Shown piece by piece: positions 9,053-17,985 of a DNA stretch of 64,000 nucleotides. The translations under genes were made by a program, and so were the position numbers. The notes under the pieces are model-generated. The model was not told where the DNA came from. It was given only the letters and a program-made list of their open reading frames with translations, and made no database searches. The stretch comes from Vogesella alkaliphila. Its GTDB lineage: Bacteria; Pseudomonadota; Gammaproteobacteria; Burkholderiales; Chromobacteriaceae. Every line of letters begins with the position of its first letter. The first letter of the stretch is position 1. Location: contig NZ_BMYW01000001.1 in the NCBI RefSeq assembly GCF_014652475.1, forward strand, positions 596,957 through 660,956. Reading direction: 5' to 3'.

Positions 9053-10062
9053 GCAGTAGTGTCCTTGTCGCGGAAACCGGCCAGCGCGGCGGCCAGCCGT
9101 TGCCAGTGGGGTTCTTCGGCCGGCAGGCCGAGGCGGAAGCGCGGCTGCGGCTCGGTAAACAGCCGGCACCAGATGTGTTGCGTCGCCAGATGCCGCTGCA
9201 ACGCGGCGGCGGGCGCGTACTCGCCGCCGGCGAACAGGTCGCAGCCGGCGTGCGGCAGCGCGTTGGCTGCCAGCAGTGCGGCCAACCTGGCGCGGCGCGC
9301 GGCGAGATTGGCGCGTGCCTGCTGCTGCCAGGGCGAGTCGCGCAGCGCGGCGGTGGCGAGATGCTGCACCGCGCCGGGAATGGTCCACGGCCCCAGCTCC
9401 TCATCCAGCCGCTGCAGGATGGCGGCCTCGGCGGCGACAAAGCCCAGGCGCAGGCCGGCGAGACCGAAGAACTTGCCCGGCGAGCGCAGCACGATCAGGC
9501 CGGGCAGCTGGCCGGCGTGGGCGGTGACCGACAGCTCGGGGCAGACATCGGCAAACGCCTCGTCCACCAGCAGCCAGCCGCCGCGCGCGGCCTGTTGCTG
9601 CGCCCACCGCAGCACGCTGGCCGCCGGGTAGGCGTGGCCGGACGGGTTGTCCGGATTGCACAGGATCAGCACGTCGACGTGGCCGGCCTGCGCGCCGAGG
9701 TCGGCGTGAGCATGGCGGCTGACGGCGTGGCCGTGCCGCGCCCAGCGCCAGCCGTGTTCACCGTAACTGGGGTGGGCGACGGCGACGCTGCCGGGCGGCC
9801 GCAGCCGCGGCAGCGCCTGGATCGCCGCCTGGCTGCCGGCGACGGGTAAAAGGTTGGCCGCGCCGTAATAGGTGCAGGCGGCGGCGAGGAAGGCAGCGTC
9901 CGGCTGCGGCAGCGTGTGCCACAGCGCGCTCGGCACGGCTGGCACCGGGTAGGGCCGCGGGTTGAGCGCGGCGGACAGGTCGATCCAGCCGGCCGGCTCG
10001 CCGCCGTAGGTGGCGATGGCGGCGTGCAGGTTGCCGCCGTGCACGGGTTTGAGCGTGTTCAT
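9049..10062 (-). CDS. cobD: threonine-phosphate decarboxylase
   Basis: The 337-residue PLP enzyme of aminotransferase class I/II type makes (R)-1-aminopropan-2-ol phosphate, the linker of the B12 nucleotide loop. HGGNLHAAI at the N-terminus is typical of CobD/CobC. The NPDNPSG motif and the PLP lysine in [15 protein letters not shown] are present, as is the C-terminal Arg that binds the substrate carboxylate (FRLGLPA). The start at 10062 overlaps the cbiB stop (ATGA). The product is used by CbiB, encoded just upstream. In some literature the same gene is called cobC. Confidence 0.9.
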   Translation of the reverse strand: MNTLKPVHGGNLHAAIATYGGEPAGWIDLSAALNPRPYPVPAVPSALWHTLPQPDAAFLAAACTYYGAANLLPVAGSQAAIQALPRLRPPGSVAVAHPSYGEHGWRWARHGHAVSRHAHADLGAQAGHVDVLILCNPDNPSGHAYPAASVLRWAQQQAARGGWLLVDEAFADVCPELSVTAHAGQLPGLIVLRSPGKFFGLAGLRLGFVAAEAAILQRLDEELGPWTIPGAVQHLATAALRDSPWQQQARANLAARRARLAALLAANALPHAGCDLFAGGEYAPAAALQRHLATQHIWCRLFTEPQPRFRLGLPAEEPHWQRLAAALAGFRDKDTTA

Positions 10063-10958
10063 AGGGGAATGGCCAGTAGCAGCCACAGCAGCAGCGCCCG
10101 GTCCAGCAGGCGCGCGGCGCGGGCGATGTCGGCGGCGGCGGGCGTGGCGCCATCGCCCAGTGTTGGTCGCTCTTCCAGCCGGCCGTGGTAGCTGGCGGCG
10201 CCGCCCAGCCGGATCGCCAGCGCGCCGGCACCGGCGGCCATCACCGGGCCGGCGTTGGGGCTGTCCCACTGCGGTGCCTGCGTGCGCCAGCAGCGCAGTG
10301 CGAGGCGGGTGTGGCCGGCCAGCGCGTAGGCCAGCGCGGTCAGCCGTGCCGGCACGAAACCGAGCACGTCGTCGGCGCGGGCGGCGACCTTGCCGAAGCG
10401 TTCGAAACGCGGGTTGCGGTAGCCCCACATCGCGTCCAGGGTGTTGGCGAGGCGGAATGCCAGTGTGGCCGGGGCGCCGCCGATGGCAAACCAGAACAGC
10501 GCGCCGAACACCGCGTCGTGGCCGTTTTCCAGCAGCGATTCGGCGGCGGCGCGGGTGACGGCGGCCTCGTCGGCGTGGCGCAGGTCACGGCTGACGATGC
10601 GGCTGGCCAGCGCGCGCGCCTGCGGCAGGTCGCCGGCCAGCAGCGCCGCGCCGATGGGGCGGGTATGTTCCAGCAGGCTTTGCCGGCCGAGGGTGAAGTA
10701 CAGCACCGCCACGCTGAGGGCGGCGGCCGCCGGCACCGGCAGTTGCGCCAGCAGCCAGCACAGGGCCAGCGGCAGCGGCAGCACCAGCAGCGCCCAGGCC
10801 AGCGCGCCGCGCAGCAGGCGCTTGCGGCCAACGTTGAGTGTTTTTTCCAGCAGCTTGGCCGCATTACCGAAGCCGACCAGCGGGTGGTAGCGGCGCGGCT
10901 CGCCCAGCAGGCGATCGAGCAGCAGCGCGGCTGCCATCAGCGCGGCAACGCTCAGCAT
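10059..10958 (-). CDS. cbiB: adenosylcobinamide-phosphate synthase
   Basis: The 299-residue integral membrane protein joins aminopropanol (phosphate) to adenosylcobyric acid. It opens with a hydrophobic helix then [17 protein letters not shown], the family signature, and contains [26 protein letters not shown] and [22 protein letters not shown]. Several TM segments are visible. The start overlaps the end of cbiA by seven bases. A GCGGCCAACGTT word at 10824-10835 is read as NVGRK. Called cobD in Pseudomonas nomenclature. Confidence 0.92.
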   Translation of the reverse strand: MLSVAALMAAALLLDRLLGEPRRYHPLVGFGNAAKLLEKTLNVGRKRLLRGALAWALLVLPLPLALCWLLAQLPVPAAAALSVAVLYFTLGRQSLLEHTRPIGAALLAGDLPQARALASRIVSRDLRHADEAAVTRAAAESLLENGHDAVFGALFWFAIGGAPATLAFRLANTLDAMWGYRNPRFERFGKVAARADDVLGFVPARLTALAYALAGHTRLALRCWRTQAPQWDSPNAGPVMAAGAGALAIRLGGAASYHGRLEERPTLGDGATPAAADIARAARLLDRALLLWLLLAIPL

Positions 10959-12241
10959 GGCGGCAGGAACAGCGCAGCGGCGGCGGCCGGATTGCTGGCG
11001 AAGTAGGCGTGGAAGTACGACGCCTGCACGCTGCCGTGGCGGTACACCGCCTCGCCGCCGGCCCGGCCGTCCTTGCGCTGGCAGTGGGCCAGCGGTGCCA
11101 ACGGCGTGTCGAAGCTGGAGTAGTGGAAGGTGTGGCCGCGCAGTTCGCCGGCGGCAGTGGGCCACCCCTGGCTGCCCAGCGCCGCCAGTTTCTTGCCCAT
11201 GCGCACGCTGCCGGGCAGCACGCCGGCCATCGCGTGGCTTTGGCCGTCGGTGTCGGTGAGGCTTTCCGTCAGCGCCATCATGCCGCCGCACTCCGCCCAC
11301 AGCGGTTTGCCGCTGGCCGCGAAGGCCTGCACGCTGTGTTGCCAGCGGCGGTTGCCCGCCAGCGTCGCCGCGTGCAGTTCCGGATAGCCGCCGGGCAGCC
11401 ACAGCGCATCGGCATCGGCCGGAATGGCCTCGTCGGCCAGCGGCGAGAAGAAGGCGAGCGTCGCACCCATGCCGGTCAGCGTGCGCAGGTTGGCCGCATA
11501 GAGGAAGGCAAACGCCGCGTCGCGGGCGATGGCGATGGTTTTGCCGGCCAGTAGCGGGGCGAGTGGCGGCAAGGGCATCGCCGGCGGCGTAAACACGGGC
11601 AGCGCGGCCAGCACCGCGTCGTCCAGTTGCAGCGCGTCGGCCAGCGCGTCCAGCCGCGCGGCTAGATCCGGCAGCTCGGACGGCAGGTGCAGGCCGAGGT
11701 GGCGCTCCGGCAGCGACTCGGCCTGCCGCGGCAGGTGGCCGACCACCGGCAGTTCCGGCGTGCCGCAGGCGCGGATCATGTCGGCGTGGCCGGGGCTGGC
11801 GACGCGGTTGGCCAGCATCCCCGCCCACGGCAGCCGGCCGTGGTCGCGCAGGCCGCGGGCGATGGCCAGCGCGGTGCCGACCATCGCCGAGCAGTCCAGC
11901 ACCGCCAGCACCGGCACCCCGAAGTGGCGGGCCAGGTCGGCGCTGGACGGCATGCCGTCGTACAGCCCCATCACGCCCTCGATCAGCAGGTAGTCGCACT
12001 CCCGCGCCGCCTCGGCCAGCAGCGCGTGGCACTGCGCCTCGGTGCACATCCACAGGTCCAGCACGTCCACATTGCTGCCGCTGGCGGCGGCCAGCAGCAG
12101 CGGGTCGATGAAGTCGGGGCCGGTCTTGAATACCCGCACCCGCTGGCCATCGCGCGCGAGCTTGCGGGCGAGGGCGGCGGTGACGGTGGTCTTGCCCTGG
12201 CCGGAGGCGATGGCGGAGAGGAGAAGGGCTTTGCAGCTCAT
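10952..12241 (-). CDS. cbiA: cobyrinate a,c-diamide synthase
   Basis: The 429-residue enzyme amidates carboxylates a and c of (hydrogeno)cobyrinic acid. It has an N-terminal P-loop ([20 protein letters not shown]) and a C-terminal class I glutaminase domain with AECGGMMAL (nucleophile Cys) and the [10 protein letters not shown] segment. Length and order match CbiA/CobB. The start ATG at 12241 is separated from cobO by 177 bp that hold a hairpin-forming element, the only large gap in the operon. The longer N-terminal extension in the same frame is not typical and is rejected. Confidence 0.92.
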   Translation of the reverse strand: MSCKALLLSAIASGQGKTTVTAALARKLARDGQRVRVFKTGPDFIDPLLLAAASGSNVDVLDLWMCTEAQCHALLAEAARECDYLLIEGVMGLYDGMPSSADLARHFGVPVLAVLDCSAMVGTALAIARGLRDHGRLPWAGMLANRVASPGHADMIRACGTPELPVVGHLPRQAESLPERHLGLHLPSELPDLAARLDALADALQLDDAVLAALPVFTPPAMPLPPLAPLLAGKTIAIARDAAFAFLYAANLRTLTGMGATLAFFSPLADEAIPADADALWLPGGYPELHAATLAGNRRWQHSVQAFAASGKPLWAECGGMMALTESLTDTDGQSHAMAGVLPGSVRMGKKLAALGSQGWPTAAGELRGHTFHYSSFDTPLAPLAHCQRKDGRAGGEAVYRHGSVQASYFHAYFASNPAAAAALFLPPC

Positions 12242-12285
12242 GGTTGCTTTCTGGATGGGGTTGTTTTTTTGTGCCGCGAAAACCT

Positions 12286-12412
12286 TTTTGCCACAGAACC
12301 CACGGAAAGACACAGACAGAACCGATGCAATCCACACTGCGCTTCGGGACGGACTTGCTTGTGGTGGTCCGTCTTTATTTCCGTGTTTTCCGTGGATTCT
12401 GTGGCTAAAAAA
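12286..12412. mobile_element. hairpin/MITE-like element inside the B12 operon
   Basis: The left end reads CCACAGAACCCACGGAAAGAC. The right end read backwards is nearly the same (CCACAGAATCCACGGAAAAC). The arms are about 25 bp and the element about 127 bp, non-coding. It sits between cobO and cbiA, the only junction in the operon that is not tightly coupled, so it probably inserted into a formerly compact operon. It could attenuate or process the transcript. Confidence 0.55.
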
Positions 12413-12418
12413 TCGGGT

Positions 12419-13036
12419 TTACCACTCCACGCCCGGCTGCGCGGCGATGCCGGCGGCGAAGGCGTGCTTCACCAGCGTCATCTCGGTGACGGTGTCGGCG
12501 GCGTCGATGACGGCTTGCGGTGCGCCGCGGCCGGTGACGATCACGTGCTGCTGTGGCGGGCGGGCGGCGATGTCGGCCAGTACCTGATCCACGTCGAGGT
12601 ACTTGTACTTCAGCGCGATGTTCAGCTCGTCCAGCAGCACGAGGCCGATGGCCGGATCCTGCAGCATCTGGCGCGCTTTTTCCCACGCTTCGCCGGCGCG
12701 GGCGACGTCGCGCTCGCGGTTCTGCGTGTTCCAGGTGTAGCCCTCGCCCATGGCGTGGAACTGCACCTCGTCGGGGAAGCGGCGCAGGAAGCGCTCTTCG
12801 CCGGTGGACATCGCGCCCTTGATGAACTGCACCACGCCGACCTGCATCTCGTGGCCGAGGCCGCGCATCACCATGCCGAAGCCGCTGGAGCTTTTGCCCT
12901 TGCCATTGCCGCAGTTGACGATGAACACGCCGCGGTTTTGGCTGGCGGCGGCGATCTTGGCATCCATGATTTCTTTCTTGCGCGCCATGCGCGCGTTGTG
13001 GCGCTCGGTGCGGCCGTTGTCTTCGGTGTGGCTCAT
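12419..13036 (-). CDS. cobO: cob(I)alamin adenosyltransferase
   Basis: The 205-residue protein is the CobO/BtuR/CobA type of ATP:corrinoid adenosyltransferase. After a basic N-terminal helix (RHNARMARKKEIMDAK) comes a P-loop GNGKGKSSSGFGMVMRG, then GVVQFIKGAMSTGEERFL and LVLLDELNIALKYKYLDVDQVL, which are family hallmarks. It attaches the upper adenosyl ligand to reduced corrinoids, including those salvaged by the Btu transporter. The ATG at 13036 overlaps the stop of btuD (ATGA). Confidence 0.93.
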   Translation of the reverse strand: MSHTEDNGRTERHNARMARKKEIMDAKIAAASQNRGVFIVNCGNGKGKSSSGFGMVMRGLGHEMQVGVVQFIKGAMSTGEERFLRRFPDEVQFHAMGEGYTWNTQNRERDVARAGEAWEKARQMLQDPAIGLVLLDELNIALKYKYLDVDQVLADIAARPPQQHVIVTGRGAPQAVIDAADTVTEMTLVKHAFAAGIAAQPGVEW

Positions 13037-13782
13037 GATGGGTGTCCGGGTAAGAAGCAGGGGTGGCCTGCGTGGTGGAGACGGGTTAGCGGGTAGCCGA
13101 GCACGGCGGCAAGGTGTTCGGCGCCGAGTTCGGCCAGCGGGTACTGGCGGTGCGCGCCGTGCTCGTCGAGCAGCAGCGCGTGGCTGGCGCAGGCCGGGGC
13201 CAGCTGCAGGTCGTGGCTGACCAGCAGCACCGCCTTGCCCTGGGCACGCCAGCGGCCGATCTGCTGCTGCAGCGCGGCCTGATGGGCGAGGTCGAGCGAA
13301 TTGGACGGCTCGTCGAGCAGGATCAGCGGCGCGTCCTGCGCCATCACGCTGGCCAGCGCCACGCGCTGGCGCTCGCCGCCGGACAAGGCCTGCAGCGGCC
13401 GCGTCGCCAGACGGCCAAGGTCGAAGGCGTCCAGCGCGGCGGCGACGCGCTGCGGGGTGTCGCCGCTGTCCGACCAGGCGAAACGCGCGGCGGCGACGGC
13501 ATCTTGCACCGCGTAGTCGAAGGCGTCGTGGCTGGCCTGCGGCAGCAGTGCGAGGCGTTGCGCGCGCTGGCGCGGCGTCAGCTGCGGCAAGGGTTGGCCG
13601 CACAGGCGGATATGGCCGCCATCGGCGTGGCGCAGCGCCGCCAGCGTGGCCAGCAGCGTGCTCTTGCCGCAGCCGTTGCGGCCGGCGATCCACCAGCATT
13701 CGCCGGCGCGAACTTTCCAATCCAGTGGCTGCAGCAGCGTGCGGCGGCCCTGGCGTAGGGTGAGCTGGTCACAGTGCAGCAT
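13033..13782 (-). CDS. btuD: vitamin B12 ABC transporter ATP-binding protein
   Basis: The 249-residue ABC ATPase of the FecE/BtuD type has Walker A GRNGCGKST near residue 34, the signature LSGGERQRVALA and Walker B LILLDEPSNSLD, followed by the H-loop LLVSHDLQLA. It should energise import through the FecCD permease encoded immediately upstream, whose stop overlaps this start as ATGA. Operon context and the riboswitch make cobalamin the substrate, rather than an iron chelate. Confidence 0.9.
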   Translation of the reverse strand: MLHCDQLTLRQGRRTLLQPLDWKVRAGECWWIAGRNGCGKSTLLATLAALRHADGGHIRLCGQPLPQLTPRQRAQRLALLPQASHDAFDYAVQDAVAAARFAWSDSGDTPQRVAAALDAFDLGRLATRPLQALSGGERQRVALASVMAQDAPLILLDEPSNSLDLAHQAALQQQIGRWRAQGKAVLLVSHDLQLAPACASHALLLDEHGAHRQYPLAELGAEHLAAVLGYPLTRLHHAGHPCFLPGHPS

Positions 13783-14810
13783 CAGGCTAGCCTCCGGCGG
13801 GTGCGTTGCAGCTGCCAGAACAGCACCGGCACGCCCAGGAGCGCAGTCAGCACGCCGACCGGCAGCTGCATCGGCGCGACGATGGTGCGCGCTAGGGTGT
13901 CGGCCAGCACCAGCAACGCGGCGCCGCTGAGCACGGCGGCGGGGATCAGCCGGCGCAGGTCCGGGCCGCACAGCAGGCGGCAGGCGTGCGGCACCATCAG
14001 GCCGACGAAGCCGATGCTGCCGCCCTGGCTGACGGCGCTGGCGGTGAGCAGCGCGGCCAGCACCAGCAGCAGGCGGCGCAGCATGGCCACCGGCACGCCC
14101 AGCGTCAGCGCGTGGTCGCCGTGCAGCGCCAGCAGGTTGATCGCCGGCGCCTGCCACCACGCCAAGAGCGCGGCCGGCAGCAGCACCAGCCACGGCCACG
14201 GCCGCAGCGGCGTGCCGGCGATGTCGCCGACCAGCCAGAACACCATGCCGCGCAATTGCGCGTCCGGCGCGATGGTGAGCAGCAGCGAGATCAGTGCGCC
14301 GCAGGCGGCGGACAGCAGCACGCCGGTGAGCAGCAGCAGCACCGTGCCGCTGCTGCGTGCGAAATCGCGGCGCGCCAGCAGGAACAGCAGCGCCGACAGC
14401 GTCAGCGCGCCGGCGACCGCGGCGCTGTCCACCTGCCACAGCGCCAGCCCCAGCCACAGCGCCAGCAGCGCGCCGACCGAAGCGCCGCCGGACACGCCCA
14501 TCACGTAAGGATCGGCCAGCGGATTGCGCAGCAGTGACTGCATCAGCACGCCGGCCAGTGCCAGCGAGCCGCCGGTGACCCAGGCGGTCAGCGCCCTCTC
14601 CAGGCGCAGGCTAAGCAGGGTGTCGGCAAGCGTGCTGCCGTGGCCGCTGGCGGCCAGCCACAGCTCGCCGGCGCCCAGCGCGATGGAGCCGCTGCTGCAG
14701 GCCAGCAGCAGGCTGCCGCCGCTGAGCAGGGTCAGCAGCGTCAACAGGGGCAGGGTGGGTAAGCGCAGGGCACCGCGCAGCGGGCGGTCCAGCGTCAGGC
14801 TGTGGGACAT
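13782..14810 (-). CDS. btuC: vitamin B12 ABC transporter permease (FecCD family)
   Basis: The 342-residue protein has about ten hydrophobic segments and FecCD signatures: RLERALTAWVTGGSLALAGVLMQSLLRNPLADPYVMG-type sequence in the first third and GSIGFVGLMVPHACRLLCGPDLRRLIPAAVL in the last third. It forms the membrane channel for B12 import together with btuD and btuF. It is the first gene after the cobalamin riboswitch. The ATG at 14810 is chosen because the longer frame would run into the riboswitch. Confidence 0.9.
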   Translation of the reverse strand: MSHSLTLDRPLRGALRLPTLPLLTLLTLLSGGSLLLACSSGSIALGAGELWLAASGHGSTLADTLLSLRLERALTAWVTGGSLALAGVLMQSLLRNPLADPYVMGVSGGASVGALLALWLGLALWQVDSAAVAGALTLSALLFLLARRDFARSSGTVLLLLTGVLLSAACGALISLLLTIAPDAQLRGMVFWLVGDIAGTPLRPWPWLVLLPAALLAWWQAPAINLLALHGDHALTLGVPVAMLRRLLLVLAALLTASAVSQGGSIGFVGLMVPHACRLLCGPDLRRLIPAAVLSGAALLVLADTLARTIVAPMQLPVGVLTALLGVPVLFWQLQRTRRRLA

Positions 14811-14869
14811 GGGCGCGATATCGGTATCGCGGAAGGGGCAGGCGTCAGGCGCACGGATCAGCCATCTGA

Positions 14870-14924
14870 CCGGATGCCGCCCTCCGCAGCATGTGTCGGG
14901 ACGCACCGCCGGGCGGTGCGCGCG
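14870..14924 (-). promoter_or_regulatory. riboswitch expression platform hairpin
   Basis: Between the riboswitch aptamer and btuC the minus strand can form a GC-rich hairpin (GCGCACCGCCCGGCGGTGCG). With no T-run after it, control of translation or Rho access is more likely than intrinsic termination. That assignment is inference. Confidence 0.5.
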
Positions 14925-15114
14925 TTCGCCGTGGCCGGTATCCGGGCTGGTTTCGCCGTCTGCCCGCCTTCCCGTGATGACTCACAGTGGCGATGGGCAG
15001 GGCGGTCGTGGCGGCGGGACCGCTGGACCATAGAAACGCACCGTTGCGGGGGCAGCACAGGTCTCACCTGTTTCCCGTTTAACTTGCCGGCGTGCGCCGG
15101 CGAAGCACCAAGGC
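14925..15114 (-). promoter_or_regulatory. cobalamin (AdoCbl) riboswitch
   Basis: On the minus strand the order of conserved blocks is that of the cobalamin aptamer: GGTGC near the 5' end, AAACGGGAAACAGGTG, then the B12 box CTGCCCCCGCAACGG (closely matching the GCCCCCGCAACGGT consensus), CACTG, GGGAAGGCGGGC, and AGCCCGGATACCGGCC at the 3' end. It lies just upstream of btuC and should repress the whole B12 operon when adenosylcobalamin is abundant. Confidence 0.93.
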
Positions 15115-15262
15115 AGTCGGCGATTTTAGCAGATCGGCATCCGTACGCCGCCGGCTTTTATATTTTCAAAAAGAATAACAAAACAATAATTGATTATTTT
15201 TGGAAATATAAAGGCGCGGTTAAGGTGACGGCAGAATCTTTCCACACCTTGGGGGCAGCAGC

Positions 15263-15841
15263 ATGGCGCACGATTTTTCCGGCTTCGACTACATCATCCA
15301 GCCGGGCTGGAACAACTCCGGCCCCGAGCACTGGCAGAGCCACTGGCAGCAAACGTTGGCCGCCACGCGGGTGGCCAACCACGACTGGCAGACGCCGCAG
15401 CTGGACGACTGGCTGGCGGCGCTGGACGCGGCGGTGGCCGCCGCCACGCAGCCGGTGATCGTGATCGCGCACAGCCTCGGCTGCGCCACGGTGGCGCACT
15501 ACGCGGCGCGCTACGGCAACCGGCTGGCCGGTGCGCTGCTGGTGGCGCCGGCCGACGTCGAGCGCGCCGGCGCCCCGGTCGCGTTGCAGCCGTTCGCACC
15601 GCTGCCGGAGCGGGCGCTGCCGTTCCCGGCGCGGGTGGTGGCCAGCGACAGCGACCCGTTCAGCCTGCCGCTGCGCTCGGCGCGGATGGCGGCGCTGTGG
15701 CAAAGCCCGCTGCACTGGCTGCGCGGCGCCGGTCATGTCAATGTCGCCTCCGGCCACACCCGCTGGCAGGACGGCTTCGCCCAGCTGGTCGCGCTGGTGG
15801 CCGATATCCGCCAGCAGCGGCAGGCGTCGCGCTGCGCCTGA
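15263..15841 (+). CDS. RBBP9/YdeN-type alpha/beta hydrolase
   Basis: The 192-residue protein is a compact serine hydrolase. The nucleophile Ser lies in IAHSLGCAT (near residue 74), the acidic residue in ASDSDPFS and the His in GAGHVN. The start YIIQPGWNNSGPEHWQSHW is typical of DUF463/RBBP9-like proteins. Substrates of bacterial members are unknown. A GCGGCCAACGTT word occurs inside (15352-15363, read as TLAA) and another just after the stop (15846-15857). It lies divergent from the B12 riboswitch, with an AT-rich promoter region between. Confidence 0.87.
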   Translation: MAHDFSGFDYIIQPGWNNSGPEHWQSHWQQTLAATRVANHDWQTPQLDDWLAALDAAVAAATQPVIVIAHSLGCATVAHYAARYGNRLAGALLVAPADVERAGAPVALQPFAPLPERALPFPARVVASDSDPFSLPLRSARMAALWQSPLHWLRGAGHVNVASGHTRWQDGFAQLVALVADIRQQRQASRCA

Positions 15842-15963
15842 GCCGGCGGCCAACCTTGCCGGGCAAGCACTTGTACTGAGGCGCGCGGCGCGGCAATCGG
15901 CGTGGCATTTGCGGCGGGCTTGGGCATAGAATTCAGACATGCCCTGTCCCGCTGGAGCGCGTC

Positions 15964-17073
15964 ATGCACCTGCTCGCCTTTGTTGACCATGTCGTCAGCG
16001 ACATCATTACCCCGGCGCTGGACCCGCGTTTCGACATCGACCGGGTGACGCTGCTGTGTCACCGCAGCCACCTTGATCTTGCCTTCGACATCCTCGGCGT
16101 CTGCCACAAGCTGCACCTGAACGCGGCGGTGGAGACGCTGCCGGCGGACAGCCAGCCGCTGGCGCTGCGGCAGCGGCTGCAGGAGCTGGTGCAGGGCGGG
16201 GTCTGCTTCAACATCAGCGCCGCGTCGCCGGTGCAGGCGGCGCTGGCCTACGATCTGGCGCGCGAATACCGGCTGCCGCTGATGGCGATCGAGCACGACA
16301 ACGACCGCCTGATCTGGCTGCTCGGCGGCGAGAGCAGCCGCCTGCACAGCGGCACCGAGATCGCCGAAGGGCTGTCGCTGGAGGCGTACTTCGCGCTCTA
16401 TGGCAGCCGCATCCTTACCATCCACTACCGGCTGGAGCGGCGCAGCCCGCGCCACGAGCAGCTGGCGCGCGATCTGGCCGAACACGCGGCGCTGCGGCCG
16501 AAGTCGTTGTCGCTGCTCAACAGGCTGTGCAACGACCTGGACGAAGAGCAGTTCAGCCAGCACCCGCTGTCCAGCGGCGAGCACGTGCTGTACGACTGGC
16601 TGCTGGCCAGCGGCATGGTGGAGTTCCGCGACAGCGGCCACATGCGCTGTCTCGATGCGCGGGCGCGCTTCTTTCTTGCCGGCGGCTGGCTGGAGGTGTG
16701 GCTGCTGTCGCAGGTGGCCGAGCTGGCGCAGATCCTGCCGGTCAGCGACGCCGCCGTCGGCGTCAAGATCAGCCATCACAATGTCGAGAACGAGTACGAC
16801 GTGGCGATCCTGTGCAACAACCACCTGTACCTGATCGAGTGCAAGACCGCCGCGCCCACCAGCTTCCAGCAGCGCGGCGTGGGCCTGGAGAACCTGTTCA
16901 AGCTCAACAGCGTCGCCGGCCTCGGTGGCCTGCACGCCAAGGCGATGCTGGCCAGCCTGTACGTGCCGACCGAGAGCGAGGTCGGTCGCGCCGAATCGCA
17001 GCGCATCACGCTGCTGGCCGGGCCGCAACTGCGCCAGGCGCGCGAGTACCTGCGCGAGTGGCTGATGAGCTGA
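15964..17073 (+). CDS. Card1/Can2-like (DUF1887) CARF-nuclease, no CRISPR nearby
   Basis: The 369-residue protein matches the DUF1887 plan: an N-terminal CARF-like Rossmann domain (residues 1-150), a middle winged-helix-like part, and a C-terminal PD-(D/E)XK nuclease. The nuclease residues are visible: GGWLE (Glu 244), NEYDVAIL (Asp 279) and LIECKT (Glu 292, Lys 294). Card1/Can2 enzymes are activated by cyclic oligoadenylates made by type III CRISPR complexes and cut DNA or RNA. No CRISPR array, cas10 or other cas gene is in this window. Standalone members are known, for example Vibrio cholerae VC1899. GC content is like the core, so it appears resident. Confidence 0.88.
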   Translation: MHLLAFVDHVVSDIITPALDPRFDIDRVTLLCHRSHLDLAFDILGVCHKLHLNAAVETLPADSQPLALRQRLQELVQGGVCFNISAASPVQAALAYDLAREYRLPLMAIEHDNDRLIWLLGGESSRLHSGTEIAEGLSLEAYFALYGSRILTIHYRLERRSPRHEQLARDLAEHAALRPKSLSLLNRLCNDLDEEQFSQHPLSSGEHVLYDWLLASGMVEFRDSGHMRCLDARARFFLAGGWLEVWLLSQVAELAQILPVSDAAVGVKISHHNVENEYDVAILCNNHLYLIECKTAAPTSFQQRGVGLENLFKLNSVAGLGGLHAKAMLASLYVPTESEVGRAESQRITLLAGPQLRQAREYLREWLMS

Positions 17074-17192
17074 GCGCGGTGGCGGCGGCGCCACAGCGCC
17101 GGAATATGTCAGCGTATTTGCTCTAAAAAGAATTTTTTGCGACAGACTTTCTGCTATCTTTGCCGCCGATTCCATTTTCCCGGACGGTTGCC

Positions 17193-17927
17193 ATGCGCCT
17201 GATCCTGATGCTGCTGCTGGCCGCGGCCAACCTTGCCAGCGCCGACAGCCTGCTGATTGCCACCGAACACTTCCCGCCGTACCAGATCGAGCGCGAGCAG
17301 CACGTCAGCGGTTTTGTCGCCGACAAGGTGATCGCGATGCTGCGCCAGGCCAATCTGCCGTACCGGCTGCGCGCCTATCCGTGGCAGCGCGCCTACAACA
17401 CGGTGCTGGCGACGCCGGAGTCCTGCCTGTTCTCGGTCACGCGCACGCCGGAGCGCGAGGCGTCGTTCCAGTGGATCGGGCCGCTGACGCACAGCGAGTG
17501 GACGCTGTACGCGCTGCGTGGCCGCTTCATCCCGTTTCGCAGCCTCGACGACGTGCGCCACCTGCGCATCGGCACCTATTACAGCGACGTGCGCGACAGC
17601 TACCTGCGCCAGCGCAATATGAAGGTCGATGCCGCGCCGCAGGACCGCGACAACATCGACAAGCTGCTGCAGCGGCGCATCGACCTGTGGGCCAGCGACC
17701 GCTTCACCGCCAACGGCTTGCTGCTGCAGCGGCAGCTGGACACGCGCATCGCGCCGGTGCTGGCCTTCAATCGCGTCGAGCTGTACCTCGCCTGCAACCG
17801 CAAGCTGGATGCCGGCGTGGTGAAGCAGCTGCGGCAGGCGATGCACCAGCTGCAGCGCGACGGCAACTGGCGCGGCATCGAGCAACGCTACGCCCGCTGG
17901 CCGGACATGCCGCAACACCAGCCCTGA
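17193..17927 (+). CDS. periplasmic amino-acid-type solute-binding protein
   Basis: The 244-residue SBP_bac_3 protein starts with a signal peptide (MRLILMLLLAAANLASA), which fits this ATG better than the one 33 bases upstream. The mature part begins DSLLIATEHFPPYQIE and contains FSVTRTPEREASFQWIGPL, typical of the short polar-amino-acid-binding family. No permease or ATPase gene is adjacent, so it may serve a distant transporter or a sensor. A GCGGCCAACCTT word in the signal-peptide region (17223-17234) is read as AANL. Confidence 0.82.
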   Translation: MRLILMLLLAAANLASADSLLIATEHFPPYQIEREQHVSGFVADKVIAMLRQANLPYRLRAYPWQRAYNTVLATPESCLFSVTRTPEREASFQWIGPLTHSEWTLYALRGRFIPFRSLDDVRHLRIGTYYSDVRDSYLRQRNMKVDAAPQDRDNIDKLLQRRIDLWASDRFTANGLLLQRQLDTRIAPVLAFNRVELYLACNRKLDAGVVKQLRQAMHQLQRDGNWRGIEQRYARWPDMPQHQP

Positions 17928-17934
17928 AATGCAT

Positions 17935-17975
17935 TGCGGCCAACCTTGTGACAAGGTTGGCCGCAATGTTTTTAG
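17935..17975. terminator. bidirectional terminator made of an inverted word pair
   Basis: TTGCGGCCAACCTTGT and ACAAGGTTGGCCGCAA form a near-perfect long stem, followed by TGTTTTT on the plus strand. It lies between the convergent solute-binding protein gene and trpE, so it can stop both transcripts. Confidence 0.8.
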
Positions 17976-17985
17976 CGGGTAAGGC

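Noticed and set aside
15964..17073. A CRISPR-Cas locus around the Card1-like gene
   Set aside because: I looked for regularly spaced direct repeats and cas-like genes on both sides and found none; the neighbours are a hydrolase and a solute-binding protein.
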